In this document: positions 1 through 7,139 of the stretch, piece after piece
Position numbering within the stretch: the stretch's first letter is position 1
Layout of the letters: every line of letters starts with the position of its first letter
Source: DATHWB01 sp040902855
GTDB taxonomy: Bacteria; Actinomycetota; Acidimicrobiia; Spongiisociales; ZC4RG35
Assembly: GCA_040902855.1 (NCBI GenBank)
Contig: JBBDWN010000122.1
Coordinates: 1 to 17,533, forward strand
Reading direction: 5' to 3'
Length of the DNA: 17,533 nt
The notes under the pieces: generated by a model
Seen by the model: the letters and a program-made list of their open reading frames with translations, nothing else
Told to the model about the DNA's origin: nothing
Databases searched by the model: none
Position numbers and translations under genes: made by a program

Positions 1-240
1 CAACTCGTGTGAGGGAAAGGCAGCGGACCGGCCCGCCAGCTGGACAGTCCAGGGACGGGGCCTCGTATCCAGGCTCCTATCAGGTCACATGCCAGCGGCC
101 AGCCGCCACCAACGCGGGGTCCCGGGGACACTGGAGACAGATCCCAACAAAGGCACCATGGCCAGGGGAGACAAGGGTCATCCAGCACCCGGGGGAACCC
201 ACACCCCCATTATCCCTGGGGACAGGCCGGGCTTGCGAGG
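1..240 (-). ncRNA. Candidate structured noncoding region, possibly the bridge-RNA end of an IS110-family element (partial)
   Basis: No reading frame here looks like a protein: the frames that are open are short, rich in Arg, Pro and Gly, and carry no recognisable motif. The stretch is dense in short perfect inverted repeats: TGGAC-A-GTCCA (41-51), GTCCC-G-GGGAC (119-129) and GGGGG/CCCCC with an 8-nt loop (191-208). Read on the minus strand it runs toward the window edge and contains GACCTGATAGGAGCCTGG (complement of 70-87), then GGTCCGCTGCCTTTCCCTC near positions 11-29. The layout recalls the noncoding end of IS110-family insertion sequences, where a bridge RNA lies just before the transposase start. 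That resemblance is from memory. The transposase, if present, would begin beyond position 1. A decayed IS or an unrelated structured RNA would also fit. Confidence 0.28.
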
Positions 241-354
241 CCGAGGGGGGCCGTCCGCGCAGCCGCCGAACCCGTCCGCCAGCTGAGCGCGCGAGGTGAT
301 CCACAAGCTCACAGAGCTGACCGCCCCCCTCGCCCGGCCCAAAGCGGCCGTGCG

Positions 355-387
355 GTCCCCCCAAACGGCCTGCGGCCGAGGGGGGAC
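355..387 (-). terminator. Strong hairpin downstream of the CAP/SLH gene
   Basis: An 8-bp perfect stem GTCCCCCC (355-362) / GGGGGGAC (380-387) encloses a second perfect 5-bp stem CGGCC (366-370) / GGCCG (374-378) with a TGC triloop. The hairpin begins 22 bases past the stop codon of the minus-strand CAP/SLH gene, which suits a transcription terminator. No T-tract follows on either strand, so it would be a U-less terminator or an mRNA 3'-end stabiliser. The base run ggccgagggggg in the right arm also occurs at 239-250, so part of the structure may belong to the repeat-rich region further left. Confidence 0.5.
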
Positions 388-409
388 AGATCACTCGCTG
401 CGCTCGCTG

Positions 410-1396
410 TCAGAGGTCGAAGGCGCGGACCAGGAACTGGGCCATTTCGCCTCGAGTGAGGGCGCCCCACGGGCAGTAGGCGCCGCCTCCGCAGCCGGTG
501 GAGATGCCAGCTTGGGCGATGGCGTTGATCGAGGATTCGTGGGCCGACCCGTTGTCGTCCCAGAAGTAGTCCCGGCTCGCCTTGGGGAGTCCGAGAGCCC
601 GGACGAGGAACGTTGCGATCTCGCCTCGAGAGACCAACGAGGCTGGGCAGTATCGACCCTCGCCGCATCCTGTCGAGATCGAGGCGTACGCCAGGGCGTT
701 GATCGACGACTGGTGCCCGGAGAGTGCATCGTCCCAGAAGAAGTCGATCGAAGGCGCTCGAAGGTCGAGGGCTCGGGTCAGGAAGGTCGCCACTTCCGCC
801 CGGGAGACGTAGCCGAAGGGACAGAAGCGTTCCGTGGAACAGCCTGACGTGATGCCTGCGGCGGCGATGGTGATGATGTCCTGTTCGTAGGAGAGTCCGT
901 CGTCATCGCGGAAGGGGGGCGTGAAGGTCGTCTGATGAGTGCTCGTGACCTTCGACTGCATGAAGACTTCGGCAACCCAGATGGTCGAGCCTTCGATCAC
1001 GACCCCCACCCCGACGTGGGTGTAGACCGGGTCGAGCACGTTGGCGCGGTGGCTCAGCGAGTTCATGAAGGCGACGTGGAGTCCGCTGACGGTGCCGCCG
1101 TATCCGACATTCTCCCCGAGTTTGATCCATCCGGTCGTGACGGATGCGAGATCCGGGTTGTGGAAGAGGCGTCCGGCGTCGCGGATGGCACCGGCCTGAT
1201 GGCGTGCACCGGCGACGAGGTCCGAGTTGATGGCAAGCGCCGAGAGGCCCCGACTGGTCCGTTCCCGGTTTATCAGAGCGACGAACTCGTTCTCGGTGGT
1301 CACGGGGTCGGTGGCCGCGGCCGACGCCAACGGCATCAACGTCGCCAACATCAGCGCGGTAAGCGCAACCGCTGTCATTCGAGACCCTGCACCCAT
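410..1396 (-). CDS. Secreted CAP-domain protein with three C-terminal SLH-like repeats
   Basis: A predicted exported protein of 328 residues. From the ATG at 1396 it begins with a signal peptide (short basic stretch, hydrophobic core at about residues 8-25, cleavage near ASAA). A CAP (CRISP/antigen 5/PR-1, SCP-like) domain spans about residues 36-147, with the family's LFHNPDL, LGENVGYG, SHRANVLD and WVAEVF segments. Three tandem SLH-like repeats follow with an exact 58-residue period, each with a Cys pair (GC-x4-xC) and an (S/T)R-G/A-E-(V/I/M)A-x-FL-x-RA motif. SLH repeats usually anchor proteins to cell-wall polymers; the biochemical role of bacterial CAP domains is poorly known. Starts further upstream (ATG at 1450, GTG at 1465) would add an Arg-rich leader; none has a clear Shine-Dalgarno. 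It lies 74 bp after the tricorn gene on the same strand and may be co-transcribed with it. Confidence 0.88.
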   Translation of the reverse strand: MGAGSRMTAVALTALMLATLMPLASAAATDPVTTENEFVALINRERTSRGLSALAINSDLVAGARHQAGAIRDAGRLFHNPDLASVTTGWIKLGENVGYGGTVSGLHVAFMNSLSHRANVLDPVYTHVGVGVVIEGSTIWVAEVFMQSKVTSTHQTTFTPPFRDDDGLSYEQDIITIAAAGITSGCSTERFCPFGYVSRAEVATFLTRALDLRAPSIDFFWDDALSGHQSSINALAYASISTGCGEGRYCPASLVSRGEIATFLVRALGLPKASRDYFWDDNGSAHESSINAIAQAGISTGCGGGAYCPWGALTRGEMAQFLVRAFDL

Positions 1397-1470
1397 ATGG
1401 TGATTCTGTCGGCGCGCTCCTGGACGACCTTGACCATTTTTTCTGCACATGAATGAACTAGTCACCGCGC

Positions 1471-4400
1471 TCAGGGGGATTGGGGAAGGGAAGCTGGGGA
1501 ACCTGAGTCCAGCGTGGGCGGTCGCACCGTCGGCTCAGGGCCGAAGTCCGGTCGGAGCGGCTCTGCCTCGGCGATGCGTGCCAGCAGCTCTTCGATCCCT
1601 CGTTCGAGCTGCGGATCCCGCCCGGCAGCATGATCCTGCGGCGTGGTGACCACCTCGATGTCCGGGTCGGTCCCGTAGTTCTCGACGGAGTAGCCCACGT
1701 CCGAAAACCACGTCCCAAACTGCGGCTGCGTCGTGACAGTGCCGTCGACCAGTGACTGCTGCGGCCAGATTCCGACCACTCCCCCCCATGTCCTCGTTCC
1801 GATAAGCGGCCCAAGGCCGTGGAGTTTGAAGGTGTGGCTGAAGATGTCGCCGTCCGAACCTGCCAGCTCGTTGGTGAGACACACCATCGGACCAGTCGGC
1901 GACTCGTAGGGAAAGCCGGTGGCGTCGCTCCACCGCGTCACCCGGAACCCGAGCCGACGCCGCAGGAGACGTTGGAGCAGAAGTTGGCTGACGTTGCCGC
2001 CGCGGTTGAAGCGCACATCGATGATCAGGCCGTCCCGCTCGACTTCCGCCAGCCACCCCCGATTGAACTCGCTGTACCCCCAGCCCATCATGTCCGGGAT
2101 GTGCAGGTACCCGGCGCGTCCATCCGTCGCCTCGTGCACGGCTCTTCGGTTCGACTCCACCCAATCCCGATAGCGGAGAAGGGTCTCGTCTCCCAACGTC
2201 TTGACGACCACCGAACGAGGACGGCTGCGGCCGCGTGCCAGCGTCACAGGCACCGAGAGCCCGCCGTGGTCGACGAGAGCCTCGCCAACGTCGGTGTCGC
2301 GATCAAGCACGTGACCATTCACTTCCAGCAACCGGTCACCCGGTTTGGCCTCCACACCCGGCGCCGAAAGCGGCGAGGCCGCTGCCCCGTCCCACGAGTC
2401 CCCAATCGGCACCTTGGTGATGCGCCATGCTCCTCGGCTCCACGCGACGTCGACGCCCAGCCGCCCCAGCGTCACCTTGGGCTCCGGGCGATACGTCCCG
2501 CCCATCTCGTACGCGTGACTCGTGCCCAGCTCACCCTGCATCTCCCAAAGCAGATCGGAGAACTCAGCCCGCGAGCCGACGCGGTCGACGAGCGTCGCGT
2601 ACCGGTCGTGCACAGCCATCCAGTCGACGCCCCCCATCGACTCGAACCAGTACAGGTCCCGCTGGAGTCGCCAGGCCTCCGAATACATCTGGCGCCATTC
2701 CTCAGTGCGGTGCACCTCGACTCGCACCCGCTCCAGGTCCACCCATCCCGACTCGCGTCCGGAGCCGTCCTTGGCCGACTTGTCGTCCTTCCACCCGACA
2801 CCCACCACACGAAGACGCTTTTCGACCCGGATGGCGACGACCTTTCCATCAGCCGAGAGCGTCACGCCGCTCACACCCTCTGCAACCTGATCCGCCTTGT
2901 CGGCTCCGAAGTCCCACGCCATCAAGGTCCCCTTCGGCGGCTCCTTCGGCCCCCAGGACACCGGGCGCGAGCCCACGATCGGCTGCACGACGAAGAACAG
3001 CCTTCCTGTTCCATAGGCGAGATGGCTCAACCGGCCCGGCGGCACCGGGACGACCTGAGCTCGATCCATGAGGCCCTCGAGAGCGACGTCGACAGAGTCA
3101 GAGGCGGCCTTGTCGCCGTTGCCCGAACCTCCAGGCGCTTTGGGCAGGCGATTCTCAGTGGCGAAGGGCGAAAAGCCACCCGACTCCAACGGAATGACCA
3201 TCGGCACGACTGCCCGCGTGAACCCGTGGTCGTGGAAGTGACCGTCTGGTACCGGATCGAAGACCCTCCCCGACAGAAACGCCAGGAACCGGCCCGTGGG
3301 GTCGAACCGGGGCGACACGTCGCGGAAGCGGGGCTCGCCGAGCGGATGGAGACGGCGGTTCGACGTGTCGTAGAGGTGGATCGTCGACGTCATGCGTGTG
3401 ACTGCGGCGGAGAACGCCAGCCAGCGACCGTCCGGACTCCACGCAGTTCCGGCGATCCAGGAGTGAGGGCTGCGGTGGACGACGTTGAGCGACTTGCGGG
3501 TGAGGTCGACGAGCAGCACCTCATGACGATGATTCGTGAGCGCCACTCGCGACGCGCCCTTCGGTGCCGCGTCGATGGACCGAATCCGTCCGAAGTCCCG
3601 CTCGATCAGCACCCGATCCCCGGACCCGTCGGCGTGTTCGACGACGAGGGACTCCTCCCCCGTTTCGTCGGTCACCGAGACGACTCGCTCACCGTCCGGC
3701 AGCCACGTGGTCAGCCGCCGACGGTGCCGAGAGACCTCGCCGTGGCGCCGGGGCGCACCCTCCCAAAGCGGCATCGTGAAGGCCCCGCCCCTGGCGTTGA
3801 GCGCCAAGGAATGACCTGCCGGATGGAGGTCGACCGACTCCAGAAACGTCCCTGGTGTCACGAACTGACGGTTGAGTTGCGGTCGCGACGACGGGATCCG
3901 GACGTCGAGAGCGTCGACCTCTCCGGTCGACGTGTCCAACACGAACAGGTCTGCGCCGGCTTGATACACGATCCGGCGCCGATCCGAATCCGGAAACCGA
4001 ACGTAGAAGTCACGATGGTCGGTGTGCCGCGTGAGACCGCGACCGGTCGGAGTCACCGAGTAGAGATTCCCGACGCCCTCATGGTCGGACACGAACCAGA
4101 TGCGGCGACCGATCCACATGGGCGAGGCCAGGTTGCCGCTCAATTCGATCAGCGTCTCGAACTCACCCGATCCATGCCGGTCGACCCAAAGCGTGCCCGC
4201 TCGACCACCCCGATAGCGTTTCCAGCGGGCGGGATCGAGACCGTGTCGACTGATGACCACGCCCTTACCGTCCGGTGCGTGATCCATCGCCACAGCCGGT
4301 CCGAGGCCGACCGGTTCCGCCACACCTCCGGCAGCGGGAACGGTCCAGAGGTGATGCCATCCGACGAATGGCTGTCGATGATCGCTGGCGGCCACGACCC

Positions 4401-4698
4401 TCCCGCCGTCCGGCATCCAGCCGACGACGTTGGTGTTCGCCCCGAAGAAACTGAGACGACGGCTTGCGCCGCCCTCCGCCGACATGACGAAGACCTCGCC
4501 TTGTCCTTCATCGCGACTGGTGAACGCCAACCAGGCTCCGTCCGGCGAGATCCGGGGAAACGTCTGCATGCCAGGGTTGGCGGTCAATCGCCTTGCGGTG
4601 CCTCCGGACCTGTCGACTGCCCACAGATCGTCTTCGGAGACGAACACGATCGTGTTGTCGTGGATGGTCGGATGGCGGTAGTACCCGCGTTGTCCCAC
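1471..4698 (-). CDS. tri: Tricorn protease homologue (S41 family)
   Basis: A 1075-residue protein, essentially the size of the Thermoplasma tricorn core protease (1071). Tricorn is a large cytosolic serine protease that cuts peptides made by the proteasome or other proteases. The first ~625 residues contain repeated WD/PD40-type beta-propeller blades (for example SPDGAWLAFTS, SPDGRWLAFSA). A helical domain runs from about 650 to 745, a PDZ domain from about 745 to 835, and the catalytic C2 domain from about 850 to 1025. All expected active-site residues are visible: Ser727-His728 in GTSHAYEMGG, nucleophile Ser948 with Asp949 in LAGSDGD, and Glu1006 in SVENYGTDPDIEV. Their spacing (221 and 58 residues) matches the Thermoplasma 745/965/1023 set. 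A Gly/Ser/Lys-rich insert at about 518-535 is probably a loop. The GTG start has GAGGGAG (4704-4710) 5 nt upstream. No signal peptide is seen. Confidence 0.94.
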   Translation of the reverse strand: MGQRGYYRHPTIHDNTIVFVSEDDLWAVDRSGGTARRLTANPGMQTFPRISPDGAWLAFTSRDEGQGEVFVMSAEGGASRRLSFFGANTNVVGWMPDGGRVVAASDHRQPFVGWHHLWTVPAAGGVAEPVGLGPAVAMDHAPDGKGVVISRHGLDPARWKRYRGGRAGTLWVDRHGSGEFETLIELSGNLASPMWIGRRIWFVSDHEGVGNLYSVTPTGRGLTRHTDHRDFYVRFPDSDRRRIVYQAGADLFVLDTSTGEVDALDVRIPSSRPQLNRQFVTPGTFLESVDLHPAGHSLALNARGGAFTMPLWEGAPRRHGEVSRHRRRLTTWLPDGERVVSVTDETGEESLVVEHADGSGDRVLIERDFGRIRSIDAAPKGASRVALTNHRHEVLLVDLTRKSLNVVHRSPHSWIAGTAWSPDGRWLAFSAAVTRMTSTIHLYDTSNRRLHPLGEPRFRDVSPRFDPTGRFLAFLSGRVFDPVPDGHFHDHGFTRAVVPMVIPLESGGFSPFATENRLPKAPGGSGNGDKAASDSVDVALEGLMDRAQVVPVPPGRLSHLAYGTGRLFFVVQPIVGSRPVSWGPKEPPKGTLMAWDFGADKADQVAEGVSGVTLSADGKVVAIRVEKRLRVVGVGWKDDKSAKDGSGRESGWVDLERVRVEVHRTEEWRQMYSEAWRLQRDLYWFESMGGVDWMAVHDRYATLVDRVGSRAEFSDLLWEMQGELGTSHAYEMGGTYRPEPKVTLGRLGVDVAWSRGAWRITKVPIGDSWDGAAASPLSAPGVEAKPGDRLLEVNGHVLDRDTDVGEALVDHGGLSVPVTLARGRSRPRSVVVKTLGDETLLRYRDWVESNRRAVHEATDGRAGYLHIPDMMGWGYSEFNRGWLAEVERDGLIIDVRFNRGGNVSQLLLQRLLRRRLGFRVTRWSDATGFPYESPTGPMVCLTNELAGSDGDIFSHTFKLHGLGPLIGTRTWGGVVGIWPQQSLVDGTVTTQPQFGTWFSDVGYSVENYGTDPDIEVVTTPQDHAAGRDPQLERGIEELLARIAEAEPLRPDFGPEPTVRPPTLDSGSPASLPQSP

Positions 4699-4780
4699 GT
4701 CAGCTCCCTCGCACGAGAAGAGGCGACGTTACCGGCCTCAGGTCAGCGCCAGTGAGACGCAACTCCGTGGTACACGTCCC

Positions 4781-5680
4781 TCAGTCGAGGACGAGACCCC
4801 CGACGAGCCATCCGTCAGCGTCGACGACGGGAATGGGATCGGGGGAGAACTCTTTCCACAAGTCACCGACGTCGTCGACTGCGTCGATCACGTTCACCGA
4901 ACGCGGGTCTTCCATGAGGTCGGACACGGGAACCCCGGGATCCGCCAGTTCGAGAACATCGCGGCGCACCACGCCCACGAGCATTCCGGCGTCGGCAACG
5001 GCCATCCGACTCTCACGATGGACACGGAGCAGTTCGACCGCGTCGAGCAGTGGGGAGACATAGACCGGATCACCCATGTGCTGGAAGACTCGCCTGGGAG
5101 CGGATCTCACGACGATCGCACCGGCCGGTGCCGCCTGAATCAGCTTGGCTCCCTGGCCGAAGAAGGTTCGCTGCAGCCAACCGCCACCGGGAGCGCCGAG
5201 AACCAGGGTCGCATCGTCGGGAAGCTGCGCGGTGAGCGACGCCGCATCTTCGGCCTCCACCAGCCGATATTCGATATCCGGAACCTGGGAGTACAGATCC
5301 TGGATCAACCGCACCGCCGATGACTGGCTTTCTTCGTCGCGATAGGCGCACACCATCGAGGCGGGGAGCCCGGTGACCCGAGCGATCCGGGCGGCGACCG
5401 CCGCCGCCAGAGGCGAATGGGGGCCACCGGAGACGGCTGCCACGATCGAGCCGGACTTGGACAGATCGACCCCGTCGGGGATCACCTGAGCCACGAGTTC
5501 GAAGCTCGACGAGAGACGACGCGAGACGACCGCTTCGGCTCTCGTCTTCACGCAGGCATCGAGCAGGTCCCCCTCGGCACGAACGGCACCCACCGGCGAC
5601 AGGACGTCAGCCAACTCTGCACAGCCTTCGCCTCGCGTCCACAACGTGGGCGCATCAGAGGAGAACAGTTGGCGCGACAC
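4781..5680 (-). CDS. Universal stress (UspA-like) domain protein with a C-terminal CBS pair
   Basis: A 299-residue cytoplasmic protein. Residues about 76-195 form a UspA-like alpha/beta nucleotide-binding fold: a first strand SIVAAVSGGPHSP, and a terminal LVLGAPGGGWLQRTFFGQGAKLIQAAPAGAIVV that resembles the G-x2-G-x9-G(S/T) loop of ATP-binding Usp proteins in a diverged form. Residues about 205-299 resemble a CBS-domain pair (VYVSPLLDAVELLRVH, MLVGVVRRDVL, then PVSDLMED, IPVVDADGWLVGGLVLD), a module that binds adenosine ligands. Residues 1-70 are unassigned. This suggests a nucleotide-sensing regulator, but the target is unknown. It is transcribed divergently from the transhydrogenase operon with 71 bp between starts. 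The GTG start has no Shine-Dalgarno; TACGGT lies 6 nt upstream, suggesting a leaderless mRNA. Confidence 0.75.
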   Translation of the reverse strand: MSRQLFSSDAPTLWTRGEGCAELADVLSPVGAVRAEGDLLDACVKTRAEAVVSRRLSSSFELVAQVIPDGVDLSKSGSIVAAVSGGPHSPLAAAVAARIARVTGLPASMVCAYRDEESQSSAVRLIQDLYSQVPDIEYRLVEAEDAASLTAQLPDDATLVLGAPGGGWLQRTFFGQGAKLIQAAPAGAIVVRSAPRRVFQHMGDPVYVSPLLDAVELLRVHRESRMAVADAGMLVGVVRRDVLELADPGVPVSDLMEDPRSVNVIDAVDDVGDLWKEFSPDPIPVVDADGWLVGGLVLD

Positions 5681-5686
5681 AGCATG

Positions 5687-5692
5687 ACCGTA
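5687..5692 (-). promoter_or_regulatory. -10 box TACGGT for a leaderless UspA-CBS transcript
   Basis: On the minus strand TACGGT is followed by 6 nt and then the GTG start at 5680. A transcript starting about 7 nt after the -10 box would begin at the start codon itself. No good -35 hexamer is visible. Confidence 0.4.
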
Positions 5693-5736
5693 TCAGAGCG
5701 CCTCGTTTGCGCGGCAGAGCATCCGCTCGCATTCGT

Positions 5737-5742
5737 TAGGGT
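5737..5742 (+). promoter_or_regulatory. -10 box TAGGGT for the pnt operon (leaderless)
   Basis: TAGGGT stands 9 nt before the ATG of the first pnt gene and there is no Shine-Dalgarno sequence between them. TTGCGC at 5707-5712 would be a -35 candidate, but the 24-nt spacing is too long. The most likely transcript starts at or within a few bases of the ATG. Confidence 0.4.
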
Positions 5743-5751
5743 CTTGTCCCG

Positions 5752-6852
5752 ATGCATATTGGAATACTCGTCGCGGACGGCCCGAACGAACGTCGCGTGG
5801 CACTCGTCCCCGACGTCGTCAAGAAGCTCGTGGAGGATGGCCATCGAATCAGCGTCAGTCCTTCGGCGGGCGAGGGAGCCGGATTCACCGACGCCGACTA
5901 TGCGGCGGCCGGAGCCGATCTCGCCGTCCCAGTTGACGCCGACATCGTCGCAGTCGTAGACCTGCCTCTGTCAGGCACCGTTCCCGGGAAGTCGCTGCTG
6001 GGCATGCTTCGCCCTTTCGACGACCCAGACGCCATGCGGGCTCTCGCCTCGACCGGGGTGACGGCGTGGGCGTTCGAAGCCGTGCCTCGCACCACCCGTG
6101 CTCAGACGATCGACGCCCTCTCATCCCAGGCGACCGTCGCCGGGTACCAGGCCGTTCTCGAGGGTGCTGCCGCATCGGATCGGTTCTTCCCGATGTTGAC
6201 GACCGCTGCCGGAACGATCAGACCGGCGGCGGTACTCGTCCTCGGGGCGGGTGTCGCCGGGTTGCAGGCCATCGCCACCGCCCGCCGTCTGGGAGCGGTG
6301 GTCTCCGCCTTCGATGTGCGTGCGGCGGCCGCCGAGCAGGTCGAGAGTCTCGGTGCGAAGTTCGTGACCCTCGAAGTACCCGCCCAGGACGCCGCCGACT
6401 CCGGCGGCTACGCCCGTGAAGTCGCCGACGACGAGCAACGCCGCATCCTCGACGGTCTGGCACCACTCGTGGCCCGCAGCGATGTGGTCATCTCCACCGC
6501 CGCCATTCCGGGCCGGCCCGCTCCCCTCCTCATCGAACGATCCACGGTCGAAGCGATGCGTCCGGGCGCGGTGATCGTGGACCTGGCCGCCGCCACCGGG
6601 GGGAACTGTGAACTGACCGTGAGCGGAGAGACCATCGAGCATGCAGGAGTCACGATCATCGGTGCCACCGACTTGATGGCTCGCGTCCCGGCCGACGCCA
6701 GCCGGATGTATTCGCGGAACGTCGCCGCGTTCCTGGCACTGATCAGCGGCGAAGCCGGAGCATTCACTCCCGATGTGGACGACGACATCGTCAGAGATTC
6801 CATGATCTGCCGAGCCGGCGCCGTCGTTCATCCCCGACTGCTGGAGACCTGA
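5752..6852 (+). CDS. pntAA: NAD(P) transhydrogenase alpha subunit, part 1 (NAD(H)-binding domain I)
   Basis: The 366-residue soluble domain I of proton-translocating transhydrogenase, which exchanges hydride between NAD(H) and NADP(H) and couples it to proton movement. Visible landmarks are the N-terminal ERRVALVPDVVKKL, the RQD loop (Arg113, Gln118, Asp121, followed by Ser124), the Rossmann loop GAGVAG (165-170) with the acidic end of the second strand in AFDVR, and the late GATDLMARVPADASRMYSRNVAAFL. The alpha subunit is split after domain I, as in Rhodospirillum-type three-polypeptide enzymes. The stop TGA shares one base with the ATG of the next gene (TGATG). The start is ATG without a Shine-Dalgarno, downstream of a -10 box. 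Confidence 0.95.
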   Translation: MHIGILVADGPNERRVALVPDVVKKLVEDGHRISVSPSAGEGAGFTDADYAAAGADLAVPVDADIVAVVDLPLSGTVPGKSLLGMLRPFDDPDAMRALASTGVTAWAFEAVPRTTRAQTIDALSSQATVAGYQAVLEGAAASDRFFPMLTTAAGTIRPAAVLVLGAGVAGLQAIATARRLGAVVSAFDVRAAAAEQVESLGAKFVTLEVPAQDAADSGGYAREVADDEQRRILDGLAPLVARSDVVISTAAIPGRPAPLLIERSTVEAMRPGAVIVDLAAATGGNCELTVSGETIEHAGVTIIGATDLMARVPADASRMYSRNVAAFLALISGEAGAFTPDVDDDIVRDSMICRAGAVVHPRLLET

Positions 6853-7139
6853 TGGAAGCGCTTCTCATCCCGATCACCGTCTTCGTCCTCGCAGCCTTCG
6901 TCGGTTTCGAGGTCATCACGAAGGTCCCACCCACTCTGCACACGCCCCTCATGTCCGGTTCGAACGCGATCTCAGGAATCACGATCATCGGCGCCATCGT
7001 GGCGACAGGCGTGTCGGACACGAGGGTCGCCACCGTGCTCGGCTTCCTCGCCGTCGTCTTCGCCACCATCAACGTCGTCGGTGGCTTCCTCGTCACCGAC
7101 CGGATGCTGGAGATGTTCAAGCGGGGCGATCGCACGTGA
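6852..7139 (+). CDS. pntAB: NAD(P) transhydrogenase alpha subunit, part 2 (membrane domain)
   Basis: A 95-residue membrane protein with three predicted transmembrane helices (about residues 4-20, 38-55, 60-80). It carries the characteristic TKVPPTLHTPLMSGSNAISG loop found between the first two helices of this subunit. It supplies the alpha part of membrane domain II, which together with the beta subunit forms the proton path. It overlaps the upstream gene by one base and the downstream gene by four (GTGA), so the three subunits are probably translationally coupled. Confidence 0.95.
   Translation: MEALLIPITVFVLAAFVGFEVITKVPPTLHTPLMSGSNAISGITIIGAIVATGVSDTRVATVLGFLAVVFATINVVGGFLVTDRMLEMFKRGDRT

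Noticed and set aside
9..847. Short open frames on both strands at the left end
   Set aside because: They have no recognisable motif, low-complexity Arg/Pro/Gly content, and overlap hairpins or the CAP/SLH gene.
1819..4755. A 978-residue open frame on the plus strand opposite the tricorn gene
   Set aside because: It is rich in Arg, His and Pro with no domain, and it lies antisense to a gene with intact catalytic motifs. Long antisense frames are expected from strong third-position GC bias.
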